DNA of 64,000 nucleotides from Paludisphaera rhizosphaerae (GTDB taxonomy: Bacteria; Planctomycetota; Planctomycetia; Isosphaerales; Isosphaeraceae). Below are positions 59,579 through 64,000 of the stretch, one piece after another (the first letter of the stretch is position 1; each line of letters begins with the position of its first letter). Location: NCBI RefSeq assembly GCF_011065895.1, contig NZ_JAALCR010000013.1, forward strand, positions 62,001-126,000. Reading direction: 5' to 3'. The notes beneath the pieces were generated by a model. That model had not been told where the DNA came from. It did no database searches and worked only from the letters and a program-made list of their open reading frames with translations. A program made the translations under genes and the position numbers.

Positions 59579-60457
59579 ATGTCGAACGCGCCCGCGACGC
59601 CCTCGATGAAGGACAAGGTCTGCCTGGTCACCGGCGCGACGGCTGGCATCGGCCTCGTCACCGCCCTTGAACTGGCCCGAGCCGGCGCCGACGTCCTCCT
59701 CGTCGGCCGGACCCCGCAGTCGGCCGGCGAGGCGGCCCGGAAGATCCGCGAAGCGGTCGCCGACCCGGACGTCGAACCGCTCGCCGCCGACCTTTCGTCG
59801 CAGACCGCCATCCGTCGACTCGCCGCGGACGTCCGCCGCCGAACGGGCCGGCTGGACGTGCTCGTGAACAACGCTGGGGGGATCTTCCTGGATCGCTCCG
59901 AGACCGTCGACGGCGTCGAGACGACCTTTGCCGTCAACCACCTGGCTCCCTTTCTGCTGACGAATTTGCTTCTTCCGCTCCTCCGCGCGGCGCCCTCCGC
60001 CCGGATCGTCAACGTCGCCTCGGGAGCGCATCGCGGGGTGTCGATGCCGTTCGACGATCTGGAAGGTCGAAACCATTACAGCGGCTGGCGAGCCTACCAA
60101 CGCTCGAAACTCGCCAACATCCTGTTCACTCGCGAGTTGGCGCGCCGACTGACGGGGGAGCCGATCACCGTCAACGCGCTTCATCCGGGGTACGTGAACA
60201 CGCAGATCTTCCGAGACGCCACCTGGAAGGGGAGCGTCATGCGCGTCTTCGCCAACCTGTTCGCGCTGACGCCGGAGCAGGGGGCGGCGACTACGATTTA
60301 TCTTGCGACCTCCCCCGAGATCGCCGGAGTCACCGGAGAGTACTTCGCCCGGTGCAAGCCCGCCCGGTCCTCACGAGCCTCGCAAGACGACGAGGCGGCT
60401 CGTCGGCTCTGGGAGATGAGCGCCACGATGACCCGCCCAGGAGACGCGGACTCTTGA
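59579..60457 (+). CDS. Short-chain dehydrogenase/reductase (retinol dehydrogenase-like)
   Basis: A 292-residue classical SDR. TGATAGIGLVTALELA gives the TGxxxGIG cofactor motif, LVNNAGGIF the NNAG, NVASGAH the catalytic Ser and YQRSKLANILF the YxxxK. The WRAYQRSKLAN pattern and DLEGRNHYSGW match the retinol dehydrogenase / WWOX-like branch. The final ~30 residues are charged. It is 12 bases after the cupin gene and likely cotranscribed. Substrate unknown. Confidence 0.9.
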   Translation: MSNAPATPSMKDKVCLVTGATAGIGLVTALELARAGADVLLVGRTPQSAGEAARKIREAVADPDVEPLAADLSSQTAIRRLAADVRRRTGRLDVLVNNAGGIFLDRSETVDGVETTFAVNHLAPFLLTNLLLPLLRAAPSARIVNVASGAHRGVSMPFDDLEGRNHYSGWRAYQRSKLANILFTRELARRLTGEPITVNALHPGYVNTQIFRDATWKGSVMRVFANLFALTPEQGAATTIYLATSPEIAGVTGEYFARCKPARSSRASQDDEAARRLWEMSATMTRPGDADS

Positions 60458-60587
60458 GGGCTCGCCCCAGCCTCGCTTGACCCCCTTCCGTCGCCCCTCC
60501 TATCATTCGAGGTATTGCGGACCGCCCGCGACGGCGGTCCGCGTCGTGCGACGATTGTTCGAGGATGAGGAAAGAAAGCGAGCCTGC

Positions 60588-61799
60588 GTGTCGCGATACG
60601 TGATCGAATACGGAAAGGAACGCCTCGAACTCGACCTTCCCGAAGGAAGCGAGGCCGCCGTCTTCACGCCTCCCGAGGGGATGGCCGAACCCGAGGCCGA
60701 AGCCGCCCTCCGCGAGGCCCTGGAGCAGCCGAGGAACTATCCGCCTCTCCGGAGGAACGTCGTCCCCGGAGATCGGGTCGCGATCGCTCTCGACGCGGAT
60801 CTGCCGGAGCCAAAGCGCGTCCTGGACGTGGTGACGGAGGTTCTGGAAGGGGCCGGCGTGGATCCTGAGGCGATCACGATCGTCGAGGCCGCGCGAAATA
60901 CCGGCGAGCTGCTTTCGGGGCAGCGGGGCGAAGTCGCGGAGGTTCATGATCCGACGTCTCGCGACCGCCTGGCCTACCTGTCGACCACCAAGAGCGGCGC
61001 TCGGGTTTATCTCAATCGCACGCTCACGGACGCCGACGTCGTGATTCCGGTCGGCCTGCTGCGGCAGGATCCGCTGACGGGCCCGCACGGTCCCTGGAGC
61101 GTCCTTTTCCCGGGGCTGAGCGACGCTGAAACGCGTGAAGCGCGCCGACGCTCGCTGGCTCTCGACCCCCGAGGGGCCCACTTCCTCGAAGCCGACGCGG
61201 AGGCGTTCGAGGTCGGCTGGCTGCTTGGGTCGCAATTCCAGGTCGGGATCGTTCCGGGTTCTCGCGGTCCGGCGGGGTTCGTGGCCGGCCTTGCCGAGGA
61301 CGTTCGCGACGCCGGGCTGGCCGTCCTCGACAAGACATGGACCTTCCGACCCGACACACGCGCCGAGCTCGTGGTGGTCGGGGTCGGCGGAAACGACGGG
61401 CCGGCCGGCCTGCACGATCTGATTGCCGCGCTGGCGACGGCGAACAGACTGGTGCAACGAGGAGGCCGGATCGTGGCGCTTTCGCAGGTCGAAGGCGCGT
61501 TCGGCCCCGCGCTCCAACGACTCATCGCCGCCGGCGATCGAAACGACTCCCGCGCTGTGCTTCGCGGACATGAGGACGCCCCCGATTTCCTCCAGGCGCA
61601 AATGCTCGCCCACATCCTGGACTGGGCCGACGTCTACGTCGCCAGCCGTCTGGACGCCGACGCTCTCGAAGAGCTCTCGATGGTCCCCCTCGACCGCCCC
61701 GAGGACGCTCGAAGGCTCGCCTCCAGGGCTTCGTCCTGCCTGGTCGTCGGCCGCGCTGATCGAGTTCGCGCCATGGTTCGAGACGACCAGTCCGAGTGA
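60588..61799 (+). CDS. LarA-like (DUF2088 lactate racemase domain) protein
   Basis: A 403-residue protein similar to the nickel-pincer lactate racemase LarA. VHDPTSRDRLAYLS and DADVVIPVGLLRQDPLTG match family blocks. The block that in LarA includes the cofactor-tethering Lys before the PG turn reads HGPWSVLFPG here, without Lys, so the pincer cofactor may be absent. Larger divergence from LarA is visible throughout. GTG at 60588 is preferred over an upstream start whose extra 37 residues are Arg-rich. No larB, larC or larE is nearby. Probably a LarA paralog of unknown reaction. Confidence 0.78.
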   Translation: MSRYVIEYGKERLELDLPEGSEAAVFTPPEGMAEPEAEAALREALEQPRNYPPLRRNVVPGDRVAIALDADLPEPKRVLDVVTEVLEGAGVDPEAITIVEAARNTGELLSGQRGEVAEVHDPTSRDRLAYLSTTKSGARVYLNRTLTDADVVIPVGLLRQDPLTGPHGPWSVLFPGLSDAETREARRRSLALDPRGAHFLEADAEAFEVGWLLGSQFQVGIVPGSRGPAGFVAGLAEDVRDAGLAVLDKTWTFRPDTRAELVVVGVGGNDGPAGLHDLIAALATANRLVQRGGRIVALSQVEGAFGPALQRLIAAGDRNDSRAVLRGHEDAPDFLQAQMLAHILDWADVYVASRLDADALEELSMVPLDRPEDARRLASRASSCLVVGRADRVRAMVRDDQSE

Positions 61800-61895
61800 G
61801 CCGGGAGAGACGTGAGACCGGAATCGAGCTATAATCGAGCGTCGGGGACCCACTTCCCAGGCGTACCCACCGATTCCGCGAGACCGACGATTTCG

Positions 61896-62897
61896 ATGAC
61901 TGTGGATCTCAACCAGTACCGAGCGGCCGATGCGACGATCGCATGGATCGATCGCTCGGACCGCGCGCGGCTGGACGTATCGGGGCCGGACGCCGCCAAG
62001 TTCCTCAACAACCTGACGACCAACGACATCAAGCGACTCCCCGCCGACCGCGGGTGCGAGGCGTTCATCACGAGCCCCCAGGGGAAGACTCTCGCTTACG
62101 TCTCGATCATCGTTCGCCCCGGCTCCATTCTCGTCCGCGCCGACGCCGGCGGCCTTGAGAAGGCCCTGCCGCATCTCCAGAAGTACGGAATCTTCGACGA
62201 CGTCGCGATCGACGACGTCTCCGACGCAACCCTGGAATATCACATCGTCGGCCCCGATGCGGCGGCGTGGCTGGAGTCCAGGGGGGCTAGCCTCCCCGGT
62301 CCCGAGGACTTGAGCGCGGTCGCCACTCATCTTGAGGGCGTCGGCGTCCTCTGCGTCCGCGAATCGCCCACCGGCCGGCCAGGCTTCACGCTGGTCGCGA
62401 AGACCGACGAAGGGCGGCCGCTCGGCGAGATGCTGCGTTCCGCGGGTCTCACGGAATTGAACTCCGACACGTTCGAGACGCTCCGCATCGAGGCGGGCAC
62501 GCCGGTGTTCGGTCGCGAGGTCGACGAGAAGAATCTGCCGCAGGAGATCGACCGCGACTCTCGCACGATCAGCTTTGTGAAAGGCTGCTACCTGGGGCAG
62601 GAGACCGTGGCCCGGCTCGACGCCCTCGGTCATGTCAACAAGATCCTCCGAGGTCTCCGCTTCCATCCCGGTGAACCGATACCCTCGCCGGGGACGCCAT
62701 TGGCGGCCGATGGGAAGACCGTCGGCTCCGTAGCTTCCTCGGCATACTCGCCCGGGTGGGAAGCAGGCGTCGGGCTGGCGATCGTCCGCGTCGCTCAGGC
62801 CGCCGCGGGATCGGCTCTAACCTGGACTCGCAACGACGACGGCGCGACCTTCAAGGCGGAGGTCGCCGAACTGCCGTTGATCCCCTCTCGCCGCTGA
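61896..62897 (+). CDS. ygfZ: YgfZ/GcvT-domain folate-binding protein
   Basis: A 333-residue protein of the YgfZ (COG0354) family, folate-dependent factors in iron-sulfur cluster repair or assembly. The hallmark KGCYLGQETVARL, containing the family K-G-C-Y-x-G-Q-E, is complete. The N-terminal aminomethyltransferase-like fold includes GPDAAKFLNNLTTNDIK, and the C-terminal part has a barrel-like GVGLAIVR. The ATG at 61896 is chosen; GTG at 61812 would add 28 residues. It is 96 bases after the LarA-like gene on the same strand. Confidence 0.88.
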   Translation: MTVDLNQYRAADATIAWIDRSDRARLDVSGPDAAKFLNNLTTNDIKRLPADRGCEAFITSPQGKTLAYVSIIVRPGSILVRADAGGLEKALPHLQKYGIFDDVAIDDVSDATLEYHIVGPDAAAWLESRGASLPGPEDLSAVATHLEGVGVLCVRESPTGRPGFTLVAKTDEGRPLGEMLRSAGLTELNSDTFETLRIEAGTPVFGREVDEKNLPQEIDRDSRTISFVKGCYLGQETVARLDALGHVNKILRGLRFHPGEPIPSPGTPLAADGKTVGSVASSAYSPGWEAGVGLAIVRVAQAAAGSALTWTRNDDGATFKAEVAELPLIPSRR

Positions 62898-63002
62898 TCG
62901 TTCGGCCGACGCTCTCCCCGACGGCCCCTTGAAGCATCGCTCACCAGGGCCGCATCGTCGACGCCCGGCGTCGCGCGTCCGCAACGGGAAACGAGCCGAT
63001 CG

Positions 63003-64000
63003 ATGCCGCGACCGAAGTATCTCTGTATTCACGGCCACTTCTACCAGCCTCCCCGCGAGAACCCCTGGCTCGGCGTCGTCGAGATCCAGGATTCCGCTGC
63101 GCCGCACCACGACTGGAACGAGCGCATCACCCACGAATGCTACGCGCCGAACGCCCGCGCCCGGCTGCTCGACGACCGGGGCCGGATTATCAATATCCTC
63201 AATAATTACGCGTGGATCAGTTTTAACTTCGGCCCCACGCTCCTCCACTGGATGGCCGGCGCAGAGCCCGAAGTCCTCGCCAAGATCGTGGAGGCCGACC
63301 GACTCAGCCGGGAACGGCGCGGCGGCCACGGCAACGCCCTGGCGCAGGCGTTCAATCACATGATCCTGCCGCTGGCGACGCCCCGCGATCAGCAGACGCA
63401 GGTTCTGTGGGGGATCGAGGACTTCCGCCATCGTTTCGGCCGCGATCCCGAAGGGATGTGGCTCGCCGAGACGGCCGTCGACGTGGCCTCGCTGGAAGCG
63501 ATGGCCGAGGCCGGCCTGAAATTCACCGTGCTCGCGCCACGGCAGGCTCGGCGCTGGCGGCGGATCGGGGATAAGACCTGGTCGGAACAGGGAGGCGTCG
63601 ATCCCTCGCGAGCCTACGTCCAGCGGCTCCCGTCGGGGCGATCGATCGCGCTGTTTTTCTACGACGGGATCGTTTCCCAGCAGGTCGCCTTTGAACGACT
63701 CCTCGACCGCGGGGAGAAATTTCTGGACCGGCTCTACGGCGGCTTCGACGAGAGGCGAGAGCACGCCCAGCTCATGCACATCGCCACCGACGGCGAGTCT
63801 TACGGGCACCACCACGCACACGGCGACATGGCGCTGGCCTTCGTGCTCGATCGATTGTCGAAAGATCCCGACGTCCGCCTGACCAACTACGGCGAGTTCC
63901 TGGAGCTTCACCCGCCCGAGTGGGAGGCCGAGATCCATGAGAACAGCTCGTGGAGTTGCGTCCACGGCGTCGAGCGTTGGCGGTCCGACTGCGGCTGCAA
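63003..64000 (+). CDS. GH57 / DUF3536 glycosidase, 3' end outside the window
   Basis: The first 332 residues of a cytoplasmic glycoside hydrolase family 57-like protein; the frame is still open at the window end. CIHGHFYQPPRENPWLG gives the N-terminal HGHFYQP motif of GH57 and the related DUF3536 family. HECYAPNARARLLD, ISFNFGPTLLHWM and MWLAETAVDVASLE follow, and TDGESYGHHHAHGD shows a likely acidic catalytic-site region. The proteins of this family usually run to about 800 residues, so roughly 60% is missing. It acts on alpha-glucans in relatives. Confidence 0.85.
   Translation, partial: MPRPKYLCIHGHFYQPPRENPWLGVVEIQDSAAPHHDWNERITHECYAPNARARLLDDRGRIINILNNYAWISFNFGPTLLHWMAGAEPEVLAKIVEADRLSRERRGGHGNALAQAFNHMILPLATPRDQQTQVLWGIEDFRHRFGRDPEGMWLAETAVDVASLEAMAEAGLKFTVLAPRQARRWRRIGDKTWSEQGGVDPSRAYVQRLPSGRSIALFFYDGIVSQQVAFERLLDRGEKFLDRLYGGFDERREHAQLMHIATDGESYGHHHAHGDMALAFVLDRLSKDPDVRLTNYGEFLELHPPEWEAEIHENSSWSCVHGVERWRSDCGC

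Noticed and set aside
60330-62666. 778-codon minus-strand frame across three plus-strand genes
   Set aside because: It covers the SDR end, LarA-like and YgfZ genes, each with recognised motifs; its own translation is low-information.

Overview
This is a 64 kb stretch of high-GC bacterial chromosome, densely packed with about 49 genes. I see no rRNA, tRNA, CRISPR array, phage or insertion sequence. The gene families point to a planctomycete, probably Isosphaeraceae (inference, not tested by phylogeny). These include a redoxin / haem c / copper-monooxygenase-like fusion, a DUF1080 hydrolase, a secreted sulfatase, type III glutamine synthetase, a monofunctional CoaC-type decarboxylase, an S46 peptidase, and a short Cys-rich protein beginning MARCDQGYLC that I associate with planctomycetes. 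Strong GC bias makes very long antisense reading frames over most genes; these were not annotated.

Layout. 0.1-6.8 kb: secreted redox fusion, a NagB-like sugar-phosphate protein, a quinone-oxidoreductase-like dehydrogenase, a four-helix membrane protein with a LOG-family hydrolase, and an SdpR/SdpI regulator-membrane protein pair. 6.8-15.8 kb, all on the minus strand: ABC-F ATPase, metallophosphoesterase, sulfatase translationally coupled to a Tat-exported toroid protein, and a large secreted esterase. 16.5-20 kb: complex I genes, with nuoB, nuoC and nuoD fused into one reading frame, then a palindromic element, then nuoI. 20-28.2 kb: CstA with an extra extracytoplasmic insert, an amino-acid permease, DUF1080 hydrolase, nitroreductase, SGNH hydrolase, IspD, and an Mrr-type nuclease-domain protein. 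28.5-29.4 kb: a small helical protein and CoaC.

29.6-43.3 kb is the most coherent block, a nitrogen-assimilation region: LysR regulator, gltB-gltD (GOGAT), an outer-membrane porin, an Amt ammonium transporter and, convergent to it, type III glutamine synthetase. The amt gene is preceded by a near-perfect sigma-54 promoter, and several genes in the block end in clear intrinsic terminators. Together they would carry ammonium across both membranes (porin possibly, Amt clearly) and into glutamine and glutamate (GS-GOGAT).

43.9-54.4 kb: a metal-binding lipoprotein, YhaM-type exoribonuclease, a phytoene-desaturase-like oxidoreductase, and a five-gene minus-strand run thrC-dapB-(Cys-rich protein)-(cREC receiver)-UDP-glucuronate decarboxylase. 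An ArsR-family regulator, a TIM-barrel isomerase and an FHA-GGDEF diguanylate cyclase follow. 54.6-64 kb: site-2 protease with HNH nuclease, S46 peptidase, a 0.9 kb gene-poor stretch with imperfect repeats, cupin-SDR pair, LarA-like protein, YgfZ-like protein, and a GH57 glycosidase cut off by the window end.

The best leads for something new are the sigma-54 nitrogen block with its own porin, the cREC-UXS coupled pair, the nuoBCD fusion, the palindromic operator overlapping the sdpR promoter, and a dispersed intergenic repeat sharing the motif CRAACRAASCCA.
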